Shown one piece after another: positions 25,467-35,044 of a stretch of DNA of 64,000 nt. A program made the position numbers and the translations under genes. The notes beneath the pieces were generated by a model. The model searched no databases. It was not told the origin of the DNA and worked only from the letters and a program-made list of their open reading frames with translations. The DNA is taken from contig NZ_FOOF01000012.1 in NCBI RefSeq assembly GCF_900113115.1, forward strand, positions 1 through 64,000, written 5' to 3'. The DNA is from Duganella sp. CF458 (lineage in GTDB: Bacteria > Pseudomonadota > Gammaproteobacteria > Burkholderiales > Burkholderiaceae_D). Every line of letters begins with the position of its first letter. Within the stretch, counting starts at the first letter, position 1.

Positions 25467-28091
25467 TTGTGCACGGTCCTTCCTGTTACACTAACAACCA
25501 ATAAAAAGATTACTGAAGAACTTTTGAACTCCACTCATATCATTCCTAGCCGCGAAGAGATTCTCGGCATCTTCCGCAGCGCCAAGGCGCCGCTCGACCT
25601 GCGCACGTTGGCGCTGTCGCTCAAAGTCAAAGCCGATTCCCAAGCCGTCCTGACGCGCCGCTTGAATGCGATGGAGCGCGACGGCCAGATCCGTTCCGAT
25701 ACCAGTGGCTTCTACGTGCTGGCGGACCATTCCGAATTCGTGGCCGGGCGCGTGTCCAGCCACCGCGACGGCTACGGCTTCCTGATTCCGGACGAACCGG
25801 GCGAAGACCTGTTCCTGGCCGAGCGCGAGATGCAGAAGGTGCTGCACGGCGACAAGGTGTTGGGACGCGTCACCGGTTACGACCGCCGCGGCCGCCCGGA
25901 AGGCACCATTGTCGAAGTGGTCCAGCGCGGCACCACCCACATCATCGGCCGCCTGCTGAAGGAAAACGGCGTGTGGGTCGTGGCACCGGAAGACAAGCGC
26001 ATCAGCCAGGACATCCTGGTGCAGGGCGCCGTCGGCAAAGCCAAGTCTGGCCAGATCGTCAGCGTGGAGCTGACCGAGCAGCCAGGCCGCTTCAAGCAGC
26101 CGTCCGGCAAGATCGTTGAAGTGCTGGGCGACATGGACGACCCGGGCATGGAAATCGAAATCGCCGTGCGCAAGTTCGGCGTGCCGCATATTTTCTCGGA
26201 CGCCGCGCTGAAGCAGGCATCCAGGCTGCCGGACGTGGTGCATGAAGCCGATTGGGGCGAGCGCGTCGACCTGCGCGACGTGCCGCTGGTGACCATCGAC
26301 GGCGAAGACGCGCGCGACTTCGACGATGCCGTGTATTGCGAGCCGGTGAAGATCGGCCGCAGCAAGGCTTTCCGCCTGATCGTGGCGATTGCCGACGTGT
26401 CGCACTACGTGAAGCCGAACGACGGCCTGGATGGCGACGCGATCGAGCGCAGCACCTCGGTCTACTTCCCGCGCCGCGTGATCCCGATGCTGCCGGAGAA
26501 GCTGTCCAACGGCCTGTGTTCGCTGAATCCGCGCGTCGACCGTCTGACGCTGGTGTGCGACGCCGTGATCACTGCGCAAGGTGAATTGAAGGCTTACCAG
26601 TTCTATCCAGCCGTGATCCACTCGGCCGCGCGCCTGACCTATACCGAAGTGGCGGCCATCCTCGGCAACACCAAGGGCCCGGAAGCGGCGCGCCGCGCGG
26701 AAATCGTGCCGCACCTGCAGAACCTGTACGACGTCTACCATGCGCTGCAGAAGTCGCGCCAGGAGCGCGGTGCGATCGATTTCGAGACCACCGAGACCTA
26801 CATCGTCTGCAACCCGGCCGGCAAGATCGAGAAGATCATCCCGCGCACCCGCAACGATGCGCACAAGCTGATCGAAGAGTGCATGCTGGCGGCCAACGTA
26901 TGCGCGGCGGACCTGCTGCTGCGCCACAAGCACCCGGGCACCTACCGTATCCACGCCGGCCCGACCAAGGAAAAACTGACGCAAGTCCGCGATTTCCTGA
27001 AGCAGCTCGGCCTGTCGTTGGGCGGCGGCGATACGCCGGTAGCCCGCGACTACGCTGACCTGATGAAGAAGATCAAGGAGCGTCCGGACGCACAGCTGCT
27101 GCAAACCATGCTGCTGCGCTCCATGCAGCAGGCGGTCTACAGTCCTGACAATATCGGCCACTTCGGCCTGGCGTATGAGGCGTATGCCCACTTCACCAGC
27201 CCGATCCGCCGCTATCCGGACTTGCTGACCCACCGCGCCATCAAGGCCATTTTGGCGGGCAAGAAGTACGAGCCGAAGATCAATGACCAGTCGGTGCTGA
27301 ACACCACGATCTCGAACGCGCAGCGCCGCCAGGCTCTGAAGGACAAGCAGGATGGCAAAGAGAAGAAGGCCAAGGGCGACCATAGCATCTGGGACGCGCT
27401 GGGCGTGCACTGCTCGGCCAACGAGCGCCGCGCCGACGAAGCATCGCGCGACGTGGAAGCCTGGCTGAAGTGCTACTTCATGCAGGACAAGCTGGGCGAA
27501 GAGTTCAGCGGCATCATCACCGGCGTGACCAACTTCGGCATCTTCGTCCAGCTGGACCAGCTGTTCGTGGAAGGCCTGGTGCACATCACCGACCTTGGCG
27601 CCGACTTCTTCGAGTACGACGATGCGCGCCACGAATTGCGCGGCGGCCGCACCGGCAAACGCTACCAGCTGACCGGCCGCGTGAACGTGCAGGTGGTTCG
27701 CGTCGACCTGGAGTCGCGCAAGATCGACCTGCGCCTGGCCGACAGCGAAATCTCGACCCTGCCGCCGCAAGGCAAGAAGGGTTCGCGCAAGGGCGGCGGC
27801 CTGGTAGGTTCGCTCGGCGAATTCGACAGCTTTGACGAAGACGACAACCAGGCCGTTGCACGCAAGCGCAAGGGCGCACGCGGCGCGGCGGCACCGTCGA
27901 TCTCCGCACGGGAAGAAGCGCCGACCCGCGCGCCTGGCCGCTCGACGTCCAAGCGTGGTGCCGCCAGCCCGGCGCACGCACCATCGGCGCCAGCTGCTCG
28001 CAAGAGCGCCAAGCCGAAACCAAAGGCCAAGCCGAAGGCGGCCACCGCCCAGCGCGTGACCAAGGCCGCAAAGCCTAAGAAAAAACGATAA
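25467..28091 (+). CDS. rnr: Ribonuclease R
   Basis: About 874 residues. It is a 3'-5' exoribonuclease that degrades structured RNA and helps tmRNA quality control. Domains: winged helix (~25-80, IPSREEILGIFRSAKAPL), cold-shock domains (~85-235), RNB catalytic domain with TIDGEDARDFDDAVY (the aspartates bind Mg), an S1 domain (~660-740, GIITGVTNFGIFVQLDQLFVEGLVHITDL in part), and a long Lys/Ala/Pro-rich tail. No ATG is available at the start. TTG at 25467 is the longest reading, while TTG at 25524 follows a GAAG motif and would begin LNSTHIIPS. The true start is therefore uncertain. rlmB follows closely, a pairing seen in many proteobacteria. Confidence 0.95.
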   Translation: MCTVLPVTLTTNKKITEELLNSTHIIPSREEILGIFRSAKAPLDLRTLALSLKVKADSQAVLTRRLNAMERDGQIRSDTSGFYVLADHSEFVAGRVSSHRDGYGFLIPDEPGEDLFLAEREMQKVLHGDKVLGRVTGYDRRGRPEGTIVEVVQRGTTHIIGRLLKENGVWVVAPEDKRISQDILVQGAVGKAKSGQIVSVELTEQPGRFKQPSGKIVEVLGDMDDPGMEIEIAVRKFGVPHIFSDAALKQASRLPDVVHEADWGERVDLRDVPLVTIDGEDARDFDDAVYCEPVKIGRSKAFRLIVAIADVSHYVKPNDGLDGDAIERSTSVYFPRRVIPMLPEKLSNGLCSLNPRVDRLTLVCDAVITAQGELKAYQFYPAVIHSAARLTYTEVAAILGNTKGPEAARRAEIVPHLQNLYDVYHALQKSRQERGAIDFETTETYIVCNPAGKIEKIIPRTRNDAHKLIEECMLAANVCAADLLLRHKHPGTYRIHAGPTKEKLTQVRDFLKQLGLSLGGGDTPVARDYADLMKKIKERPDAQLLQTMLLRSMQQAVYSPDNIGHFGLAYEAYAHFTSPIRRYPDLLTHRAIKAILAGKKYEPKINDQSVLNTTISNAQRRQALKDKQDGKEKKAKGDHSIWDALGVHCSANERRADEASRDVEAWLKCYFMQDKLGEEFSGIITGVTNFGIFVQLDQLFVEGLVHITDLGADFFEYDDARHELRGGRTGKRYQLTGRVNVQVVRVDLESRKIDLRLADSEISTLPPQGKKGSRKGGGLVGSLGEFDSFDEDDNQAVARKRKGARGAAAPSISAREEAPTRAPGRSTSKRGAASPAHAPSAPAARKSAKPKPKAKPKAATAQRVTKAAKPKKKR

Positions 28092-28097
28092 GCACCC

Positions 28098-28119
28098 GTC
28101 CGGCGCTTCGGCGCCGGAC
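28098..28119 (+). terminator. UUCG-capped hairpin between rnr and rlmB
   Basis: GTCCGGCGC-TTCG-GCGCCGGAC is an exact 9-bp stem with the very stable C(UUCG)G loop. Only a short, broken T run (TTATTTT) follows, so it may be a partial terminator or an RNA-end protector rather than a full stop before rlmB. Confidence 0.65.
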
Positions 28120-28136
28120 TTATTTTGAGAACCACG

Positions 28137-28883
28137 ATGTCCAAGAACAAAATGATTTTCGGCTTCCACGCCGTTACCTCGCGCCTGCGCCACGAAGCTT
28201 CCAGCGTTGAAGAGATCTTCTTCGACCAGGGCCGCGACGACCGCCGCATGAAAGACCTGATCGCCAATGCCAAGGCGGCCGGTGTGCGTGTGATGCCGGT
28301 GGAATCCGAGCGCCTCGACAAGATCGTCGGCACCCGCCGCCACCAGGGTGTGATCGCCTTTGCGTCCCAGCTGGCGCTGGCGCGCAACCTGGACGAGCTG
28401 CTGGACGCGGTGGAAGGCCCGCCGCTGCTGCTGGTACTGGACGGCATTACCGACCCGCACAACCTGGGCGCCTGCCTGCGCGTAGCCGACGGCGCCGGCG
28501 CGCATGCGGTGATCGCACCGAAAGACCGCTCGGTAGGCCTGAACGCGACTGCCGCCAAGGTGGCTTCGGGCGCAGCGGAATCGGTACCGTTCATCACCGT
28601 GACCAACCTGGCGCGCACCCTGCGCGAACTGAAAGAGCGCGACATCTGGCTGATCGGCACCTCCGATGACGGCGACAAGACCCTGTACGAAGGCGATTAC
28701 GCCGGCCCAACCGCGATCGTCATGGGCTCGGAAGGCGAGGGCATGCGCCGCCTGACGCGCGAGACCTGCGACGTGCTGGTGTCGATTCCGATGTTCGGCT
28801 CGGTCGAGTCGCTCAACGTCTCGGTCGCTTCCGGCGTCTGCCTATACGAAGCGCGCCGCCAGCGTATCGCAAAAGAAGGCTGA
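28137..28883 (+). CDS. rlmB: 23S rRNA (guanosine-2'-O-)-methyltransferase RlmB
   Basis: A 248-residue SpoU/TrmH-type SPOUT methyltransferase, which modifies G2251 in the peptidyl-transferase loop of 23S rRNA. The N-terminal substrate-binding domain starts MIFGFHAVTSRLRHEASSVEEI. The catalytic part has the three SpoU motifs: LDGITDPHNLGACLRVADGAG, VMGSEGEGMRRLT and IPMFGSVESLNVSVASG. The usual start is the ATG at 28137; a TTG four codons upstream is less likely. It lies 45 bp after rnr behind a hairpin and is probably partly co-transcribed with it. Confidence 0.95.
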   Translation: MSKNKMIFGFHAVTSRLRHEASSVEEIFFDQGRDDRRMKDLIANAKAAGVRVMPVESERLDKIVGTRRHQGVIAFASQLALARNLDELLDAVEGPPLLLVLDGITDPHNLGACLRVADGAGAHAVIAPKDRSVGLNATAAKVASGAAESVPFITVTNLARTLRELKERDIWLIGTSDDGDKTLYEGDYAGPTAIVMGSEGEGMRRLTRETCDVLVSIPMFGSVESLNVSVASGVCLYEARRQRIAKEG

Positions 28884-28908
28884 TTACCCCTCACTTGAAG
28901 GTACTTTC

Positions 28909-30648
28909 ATGATCTTCTCGTTGCAGAAACTCGATGGTCTGGTAAAGAAGGTTTTGGACGATGAAGCCGATTTCGGCGAGGTCGAAGCACAACTGGATGC
29001 CTACATTGCCGCGCATCCAGCGCAGGCGGATGGTTACCGGCTACGTGCCCGGATGATGGATGCCTGCGGCATTCGTCTGTCTGCCCTCGCGGACTGGAAA
29101 ATGGCTGCCAAACTGGATCCTGCCGACCGCGCCAGTGCTTTGCGGGCAGCACGCGTCCAGCTCCGCTGGGCTCACGCGGTTGCCGAAGAAGAGCTTGGCG
29201 TGGACGATGAAAAAGACGATGAAGATTACGCCGAGGATGACGACGAAGAGGTCGATGCCGATCCCCGTTTCGACGCGCTGGTCGACCAGCTGCAGGGCGA
29301 GGCGCTGGCCAGCGTGCGCAGCCTGGCCGCCGCCAATGCGGCCGATGCAGGCTTCATGGTCGAGATGCTCGCTGCCGTCGATGACATGGGCTTCACGCCC
29401 CCTTGGCTGAAGTACGAGTTGATGCTCGTGGCCCTGGCTGCCAACCCCGCTCATCCTGCCTTGTTGAAGCAGGAGGTATTGTTCCTTGCGCGCGCCGCAG
29501 TGGGCTTTGGCGACGAAGAGGAGATACCGCCCGGCCATTTTGAAGATGCCACCGGCAGCCGCCACCATGTCGCCACCATGATGTTGGCACTCGAAGCTGT
29601 CGCTGCAGCGCCAGGCCTTGCCGACGATGGCGAATTGCTCGACACACAGGCTGGCTTGCTTCAGGCCCAAGGGCATTACGACGATGCAGCGCGAACATAC
29701 CGTCTCGCCGCGGCAGCCTGGCAACGTTCAATTGCCGGCGCTGGCGACGATGATGAACGTGAGCGCGCCCAGGAGGCGCAGGAACACAGCCAGGAACAGG
29801 CCGCGTTGTGCGACGGTGGCTGCGCTGCAGTGCAGGCTGGCCAGTACGCGGCGATGCGGGAAGCGACCGAGCGCCTGCGTGAGATGCGCAGTCAGTTCGG
29901 CCAATTCGGCGAAGACAGTATTGGTGACCTGAATGAGCTTTGCCAGCAATGGCAGGGCGAACAAGCGCGGACAGATGCCGAACCCACTGCGGCCGAGCTG
30001 GCGGAATTGTCAAGCCAGGCAGAAAGAGTGGCCGAAATCGTGGTGCGCCAGATCAGCTTCGATCCTGTCGAACTGGTGCCGCAGGAAACCGGCGTGGAAT
30101 GGTTCGAAGAACTGGCGCCCGAACTGGCGAGCAGTGACTTGACATTGCAGTGCGGTTTTGAGAACCCGGCCATCACCGCGATGCTGGGAGCAACCATGCA
30201 CGGTCAGTTCTGGAGCGATGCACGTGGAGACGTCGCCGTCGTGGCCGAAGCGGTCAACGCGCTGCGCCTGGTACGGGTGGTGAGCCTGCTGGAGGACGGC
30301 ACCATGCTGCTGACTGCCCCAGTTCGTGGCAAATCGATGTTCAGCAGCGGCCCAATGGTGCACGGCCTGCAAATGGAAGCCGACGCGCCAGCTGCCGAGA
30401 TCTTGCGCGTGCACCGTGCACGCCTGTCTCGCCTGCAGTCGAAGCGCCCTGGCATGCGCACTTTGCCGCTCGACACGCTTGCAAGGCTGGCGGACTACGA
30501 GACCAGGCAACGCCAGGCATCCGTCGCATTCCGTATGGAGCATGGCATCACCGAGCCGGAGGTGCTGGGCATGCACGTACGCCAACACAAGGCATTCCTC
30601 GGCTTGTTGCGCGACGCGGTCGATCGCCGGCTGATGCCGCTGCGCTGA
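28909..30648 (+). CDS. TPR-like hypothetical protein with acidic linker
   Basis: A 579-residue cytoplasmic protein without signal peptide. The first ~85 residues look like tetratricopeptide helices (AYIAAHPAQADGYRLRARMMDACG, ALADWKMAAKLDPAD). A highly acidic linker follows at ~95-120 (DDEKDDEDYAEDDDEEVDAD), then more helical repeats (LLQAQGHYDDAARTYRLAAAAW). The C-terminal third is a mixed domain (MLGATMHGQFWSDARGDVAVVAEAVNALRLVRVVSLLEDG in part). I do not recognise a named family. It starts 25 bp after rlmB and may be read from the same transcript. A GC-rich hairpin lies at its 3' end. Confidence 0.75.
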   Translation: MIFSLQKLDGLVKKVLDDEADFGEVEAQLDAYIAAHPAQADGYRLRARMMDACGIRLSALADWKMAAKLDPADRASALRAARVQLRWAHAVAEEELGVDDEKDDEDYAEDDDEEVDADPRFDALVDQLQGEALASVRSLAAANAADAGFMVEMLAAVDDMGFTPPWLKYELMLVALAANPAHPALLKQEVLFLARAAVGFGDEEEIPPGHFEDATGSRHHVATMMLALEAVAAAPGLADDGELLDTQAGLLQAQGHYDDAARTYRLAAAAWQRSIAGAGDDDERERAQEAQEHSQEQAALCDGGCAAVQAGQYAAMREATERLREMRSQFGQFGEDSIGDLNELCQQWQGEQARTDAEPTAAELAELSSQAERVAEIVVRQISFDPVELVPQETGVEWFEELAPELASSDLTLQCGFENPAITAMLGATMHGQFWSDARGDVAVVAEAVNALRLVRVVSLLEDGTMLLTAPVRGKSMFSSGPMVHGLQMEADAPAAEILRVHRARLSRLQSKRPGMRTLPLDTLARLADYETRQRQASVAFRMEHGITEPEVLGMHVRQHKAFLGLLRDAVDRRLMPLR

Positions 30649-30661
30649 GGATAGCCTCTAG

Positions 30662-30686
30662 CCGCCGCCCTGCAGCAGGGCGGCGG
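30662..30686. terminator. GC-rich perfect hairpin after the TPR-like gene
   Basis: CCGCCGCCCTG and CAGGGCGGCGG form an 11-bp stem with a CAG loop. There is no T run after it, so it is not a classical terminator. It may slow polymerase or protect the RNA end between this gene and cysE. Confidence 0.45.
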
Positions 30687-30732
30687 ATGCGCTATGATGT
30701 TCGTCTGACCAACAAGCAAGCGCACCACCAAC

Positions 30733-31476
30733 ATGTTTGACCACCTCCGTGAGGATATCCGCAGCATCATCGAGCGCGATCCCGCAGCTCGCAATGGCTG
30801 GGAGGTGCTGACCTGTTACCCCGGCCTGCAAGCCATCGTCATGCACCGCTGGGCGCACTGGTGCTGGATCCACGGCCTGAAATGGCTGGGCCGCTTCATC
30901 TCCTACCTGGCCCGCATCATCACCGGCATCGAAATCCACCCCGGCGCCACGATCGGCCGCCGCGTCTTCATCGACCACGGCTTCGGCGTAGTGATCGGCG
31001 AGACCGCGGAAATCGGCGACGACTGCACCATCTACCAGGGCGTCACCCTCGGCGGCACCTCGCTGCACGCAGGCGCCAAGCGCCACCCGACGCTGGAGCG
31101 CGGCGTCATCATCGGCGCCGGCGCCAAAGTGCTGGGCGGCTTCACGGTAGGCGAATACGCCAAAGTCGGTTCCAACGCCGTGGTGCTGAAACCGGTCCCT
31201 GCCGGCGCCACCGCCGTCGGCAACCCGGCCCACCTGGTACAGAAAGAACACGCAGCACCATCGCCATCCTCGCGCTTCTTCTCCGCATACGGCGTAACAG
31301 CCAACGGCGACGACCCGCTGTCGAAGGCCTTGCACAGCCTGATCACCCACGCGGTGGCACAGGAAGAACAGATCGAGCGCCTGTCGGCAGCCATGAAGGC
31401 GGCGGGTTTATCCTGTCCGGACATCAAAGCCTGCGACAAGCTCGATCAGGCAGAACTCAACAAACTGGTCGAATAA
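30733..31476 (+). CDS. cysE: Serine O-acetyltransferase
   Basis: A 247-residue CysE, which makes O-acetylserine from serine and acetyl-CoA, the first step of cysteine synthesis. It has the short N-terminal helical part and the left-handed beta-helix hexapeptide repeats (IEIHPGATIGRRVFIDHGFGVVIGE), then the active-site region DDCTIYQGVTLGGTS and the HPTLERGVIIGAGAKVLGGFTVG block. The C-terminal tail after residue ~190 (DPLSKALHSLITHAV) is longer than in minimal enzymes but common in Betaproteobacteria. The enzyme is normally feedback-inhibited by cysteine. The DUF480 gene starts 9 bp downstream. Confidence 0.95.
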   Translation: MFDHLREDIRSIIERDPAARNGWEVLTCYPGLQAIVMHRWAHWCWIHGLKWLGRFISYLARIITGIEIHPGATIGRRVFIDHGFGVVIGETAEIGDDCTIYQGVTLGGTSLHAGAKRHPTLERGVIIGAGAKVLGGFTVGEYAKVGSNAVVLKPVPAGATAVGNPAHLVQKEHAAPSPSSRFFSAYGVTANGDDPLSKALHSLITHAVAQEEQIERLSAAMKAAGLSCPDIKACDKLDQAELNKLVE

Positions 31477-31485
31477 GGAAAATAC

Positions 31486-32160
31486 ATGGACGACATTCTG
31501 GACCCGTTTGAAATCCGCGTGCTCGCGGTACTGGCCGAAAAAGAAGGCCTGACGCCGGATAACTACCCGTTGTCGCTGAACGCGCTGACCAACGGCTGCA
31601 ACCAGCTCTCCAGCCGCGAGCCGGTGATGCAGATCAGCGAAGAAACCGTAGCCGACGTGCTGGCCCGCCTGGCCGAGCGCAAGCTGGTGGGCACCGTCAG
31701 CCAGTCCGGCGCGCGGGTGGTCAAGTACGAACACCGCATGCGCATGAAGTGGACGCTTGAACAAGACAAGCTGGCAATCCTGACCATCCTCATGCTGCGC
31801 GGCCCGCAAACGGCCGGCGAGATCCGCACCCGCACCGGCCGCCTGCACGAATTCAAATCGGTGGCCGAGGTTGAAACTGGCCTGCAATTCCTGATTGATA
31901 AGTATCCGCCCATCGTCTCCAAGCTGCCATTGGCGCCCGGCTCGCGCGAACCGCGCTACGGCCACCTGCTCGGCGGCGAAGACGCGTTGGCGCGCGAGGC
32001 CACCGCCGGTGCATACGGCGGCAGCGCAAGCGGAGCGGGCGAGGGCGGCGGCAGCCGTGCCGACCGCGTAACGCAACTGGAGCAGGAAGTCGCTTCCCTG
32101 CGCGAAGAAGTGGCCGCGCTGGCAGCGCAAGTTGCCGAATTACGGGCTGTAATCGAGTAG
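31486..32160 (+). CDS. YceH family protein (DUF480)
   Basis: A 224-residue member of the YceH/UPF0502 family: LDPFEIRVLAVLAEKEGLTPDNYPLSLNALTNGCNQLSSREPVM (in part) is its signature, and two tandem winged-helix domains follow (KWTLEQDKLAILTILMLRGPQTAGEIRTRT in part). The C-terminus is a short coiled coil (VTQLEQEVASLREEVAALAAQVAELRA in part). The two winged helices suggest DNA or protein binding; the cellular role is not established. It follows cysE by 9 bp and is probably co-transcribed. Confidence 0.92.
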   Translation: MDDILDPFEIRVLAVLAEKEGLTPDNYPLSLNALTNGCNQLSSREPVMQISEETVADVLARLAERKLVGTVSQSGARVVKYEHRMRMKWTLEQDKLAILTILMLRGPQTAGEIRTRTGRLHEFKSVAEVETGLQFLIDKYPPIVSKLPLAPGSREPRYGHLLGGEDALAREATAGAYGGSASGAGEGGGSRADRVTQLEQEVASLREEVAALAAQVAELRAVIE

Positions 32161-32260
32161 CGGTAGCTGTTGTGAGAATCCGCCATATTCGTTTGGATTG
32201 ATTGTGGCGGCTCCCGGGCGTTGATATGCTGGACGCATAATATGACACCCGGGAGTTCGA

Positions 32261-34147
32261 ATGGAATTGCTGCACCGCTTGTCCATCCGGCACAAGCTTC
32301 TTCTCAGCATGGGCCTGACCCTTCTGCTGTTCATCATCATTTCCTCCACCCTCAGCATCATGAAGACCAGCCAGGCGGCGCGCGAGCGCGTGCTGCGGCA
32401 GGAACTTCCGGCCCAGGTCGCGGCCATCCGCAACGACGTGTTGCGCCAGATCGCCACCCCGCTAGCGGTCTCCCAAACCCTGGCCAACAACACCTTCCTG
32501 CATGCCTGGGAGGACGCGGGCGTGCCGGACGAGGGCGTGGAAGCATGGACGACCGAAGCCAAGAACCTCAAGTCCAAGAACAATGCGGCCACCGTGTTCT
32601 GGGTGTCGCGCGCGACCGGCAAGTACTACACTGACAAGGGCTACGACCGCACGCTGAACGAGAAAGCCGCCAGCGACCAATGGTTCTACGGCTTCCTTTC
32701 GGGCAGCTCGGCTTATCAGCTCGACATCGACAAAGACGTCAGCGCCGATACCTATATGTTGTTCATTAACACCCGCGTACAGACGGCAGGCGGCAAGCAG
32801 GCCGCGGCCGGCCTGGGCCTGTCCGTCAATGCGCTGGCGGAAGCAGTGCGCAACTATAAACTGGGCCAGTCCGGCTACGTGTTCCTGGTGCGCGCCAACG
32901 GCGCGGTGCTGATTCACCGCGATCCGAAAATGGTCGACGGCAAGCACCAGCTGGCGGAACTGCACGGCATGACGCCGGCCCTGGCCAAGCGCTTGCTGGG
33001 CGGCGAAGCCTTCGTCGCGGACAGCTTCAAAGGCGCCGAAGGCGAAATGCTGGTTGCCTCGTCCTTCATCCCCGAATTGAACGCCTATTTGGTCGCACAA
33101 GTGCCGGAAGCCGAAGTATTGGCCGGCATCGCACGCGGCGCCGCCATGACGTCGCTGATCGCCGCCATCATCGGCGGCGGCATCGGCTTGCTGGCGATCT
33201 TCGCCATCGCCCGCGCCATTGCATCCCCGGTAGCGAAGGCGGCAGAACTGCTGGAAGATATCGCCAGTGGCGGCGGCGACCTGACGCGCCGCATGCCGGT
33301 TCAGTCGAAGGACGAACTGGGCGCGCTGGCAGGGGCCTTCAACAAGTTCGTCGAATCGCTCAACGCCACCATCCTGCGCGTACGCGACAGCAGCCGCGCC
33401 ATTGGCGCGGCAACGGGCGATATCGCCAGCGGCAATATGGACCTGTCGGCCCGCACAGAAGGGCAAGCCTCGAATCTGGAACAAACCGCAGCGGCGATGG
33501 AAGAGCTGACCTCGACGGTCCATAACAACACCGCCAACGCGGAGCAGGCCAACAAGCTGGTGGCCGGCACTGCCGAATCGGCCAAGCGTGGCGGCGACGT
33601 GGTGGGGCAGGTGGTCGAGAAGATGGCATCAATCACCGCCAGTTCGAACAAGATTTCCGACATCATCGGCGTGATCGACGGAATTGCGTTCCAGACCAAT
33701 ATCCTGGCGCTGAATGCCGCCGTCGAGGCGGCGCGCGCAGGCGAACAGGGACGCGGCTTCGCCGTCGTCGCCAGCGAGGTGCGCAACCTGGCCCAGCGCA
33801 GCGCGGCAGCGGCAAAAGAGATCAAGGAACTGATCACCGAATCCGTGCAACAGGTGGCCGATGGCGGCAAGCTGGCCGATTCCGCCGGCAACGCGATGCA
33901 GGAAATCCTCAAGTCCGTGCAGAACGTAGCAGGGCTGATGCAGGAAATTGCCAGCGCAAGCCAGGAGCAAAGCCTCGGCATCGACCAGGTCAACCAAGCC
34001 GTGACCCAGATGGACAACACCACGCAACAGAATGCCGCGCTGGTGGAGGAGGCCGCCGCGGCCGCGCAATCGCTCAGCGAACAGGCCGCACGACTGGAGG
34101 AAGTGGTAGGGTTGTTCAAGCTCGACGCCACCCCGAAATTACGCTAA
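32261..34147 (+). CDS. Methyl-accepting chemotaxis protein with dCache sensor domain
   Basis: A 628-residue transmembrane chemoreceptor. TM1 lies at ~14-34 (LLLSMGLTLLLFIIISSTLSI). The periplasmic ~250 residues are of dCache type (AATVFWVSRATGKYYTDKGYDRTLNE, GQSGYVFLVRANGAVLIHRDP), the PAS-like fold that binds small metabolites. TM2 is at ~293-318, then HAMP (~318-370) and a long signalling helix whose tip reads IIGVIDGIAFQTNILALNAAVEAARAGEQGRGFAVVASEVR (in part), the highly conserved hairpin contacting CheA/CheW. There is no C-terminal CheR-binding pentapeptide. The ligand cannot be read from the sequence. A GGGAG ribosome-binding site precedes the ATG, and a Tsx-like porin gene starts 11 bp after it. 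Confidence 0.94.
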   Translation: MELLHRLSIRHKLLLSMGLTLLLFIIISSTLSIMKTSQAARERVLRQELPAQVAAIRNDVLRQIATPLAVSQTLANNTFLHAWEDAGVPDEGVEAWTTEAKNLKSKNNAATVFWVSRATGKYYTDKGYDRTLNEKAASDQWFYGFLSGSSAYQLDIDKDVSADTYMLFINTRVQTAGGKQAAAGLGLSVNALAEAVRNYKLGQSGYVFLVRANGAVLIHRDPKMVDGKHQLAELHGMTPALAKRLLGGEAFVADSFKGAEGEMLVASSFIPELNAYLVAQVPEAEVLAGIARGAAMTSLIAAIIGGGIGLLAIFAIARAIASPVAKAAELLEDIASGGGDLTRRMPVQSKDELGALAGAFNKFVESLNATILRVRDSSRAIGAATGDIASGNMDLSARTEGQASNLEQTAAAMEELTSTVHNNTANAEQANKLVAGTAESAKRGGDVVGQVVEKMASITASSNKISDIIGVIDGIAFQTNILALNAAVEAARAGEQGRGFAVVASEVRNLAQRSAAAAKEIKELITESVQQVADGGKLADSAGNAMQEILKSVQNVAGLMQEIASASQEQSLGIDQVNQAVTQMDNTTQQNAALVEEAAAAAQSLSEQAARLEEVVGLFKLDATPKLR

Positions 34148-34158
34148 CAGGAGGATGC

Positions 34159-34977
34159 ATGACCCGATTCGCACCGCTGGCGCGCGCCGCCGCCGTTGTC
34201 TCCCTGGCCCTTGGCGCCGCACAGCCAGCCCTGGCACTGGACTGGATGGACAACTCCATCGGCTACCGCTTCGGCACCAGGTTCGCCGAGCCGTATAACA
34301 CGGAGGACATCCGCAAGAGCGTGATCAACCTGACCCACGCCAGCGGCTACCAGTACGGCGGCAATTACATGAACCTGGACATCCTGAAGTCCGACCGCAA
34401 GGACGACCGCGCGACCGAAACCTACCTGCTGTACCGCCACACGCTCGATATCGGCAAGCTGTCCGGCAAGGAATTCAAAGGCGCCGGCATGCGCGGCCTG
34501 GGTCTCACGGCGGGCTTCGACTGGAACCACAAGAACGACAAGGGCTATGCCTCGCGCAAGCAAATGCTGGTGGCCGGGCCAACGCTGATGGTCGACGTGC
34601 CCGGCTTCCTGAATATCAGCCTGCTGGCGCTATGGGAAAGCAATGAACCGATCGGCGTGTCCAAGCGCTACCACTACGACACGCATGCCATGCTAAACGC
34701 CGCCTGGGGCATTCCGCTGGGCGGCGGCTGGTCGTTCGAAGGATATATGAACTACATCGGCGAGAAGGGCCGCAATGAGTTCGGCGGACCAACTTCGCCG
34801 GAGACCAACATCGACATGCAGGTGATGTATGACTTCAGCGCAGCGGCGGGGCTGAAGCCGGGTAAGTTGAAGGCTGGCTTTGAGTACCAGTACTGGCGCA
34901 ACAAGTTTGGCAATCCATCCAACGTGCCAGGGAGTCTGGCGCAAACTCCGATGGTTCGCGCCGAGTACCATTTCTAA
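34159..34977 (+). CDS. Tsx-like outer-membrane channel protein
   Basis: A 272-residue protein with signal peptide (~1-27, ending ALA) and a mature start LDWMDNSIGYRFGTRFAEPYN, as in nucleoside-channel Tsx/OmpK family barrels. Alternating aromatic beta strands run to a C-terminal Phe (VRAEYHF), the usual outer-membrane assembly signal. Tsx family members pass nucleosides and related small molecules. The substrate here is not known. The short gap to the upstream chemoreceptor suggests an operon, and the receptor may sense a compound taken up through this channel (inference). Confidence 0.85.
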   Translation: MTRFAPLARAAAVVSLALGAAQPALALDWMDNSIGYRFGTRFAEPYNTEDIRKSVINLTHASGYQYGGNYMNLDILKSDRKDDRATETYLLYRHTLDIGKLSGKEFKGAGMRGLGLTAGFDWNHKNDKGYASRKQMLVAGPTLMVDVPGFLNISLLALWESNEPIGVSKRYHYDTHAMLNAAWGIPLGGGWSFEGYMNYIGEKGRNEFGGPTSPETNIDMQVMYDFSAAAGLKPGKLKAGFEYQYWRNKFGNPSNVPGSLAQTPMVRAEYHF

Positions 34978-35044
34978 TCCAATGCAGGCGCCTTGCGCTG
35001 GCCGGTTCGCCAAAGCCATGGCGCCAGATGAGTTAGATTTTTCG

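Noticed and set aside
25491..28505. A 1004-codon open frame on the minus strand opposite rnr and rlmB
   Set aside because: It is an antisense shadow of two well-identified genes, caused by high GC at third positions. Its residues are Arg/Ala/His-rich without family features.
32211..32255. Inverted repeat CTCCCGGG...CCCGGGAG over the chemoreceptor ribosome-binding site
   Set aside because: The arms are only 8 bp and 29 bases apart. As a translational switch this is much weaker than the PEP-CTERM hairpin, so it was not listed as a feature.
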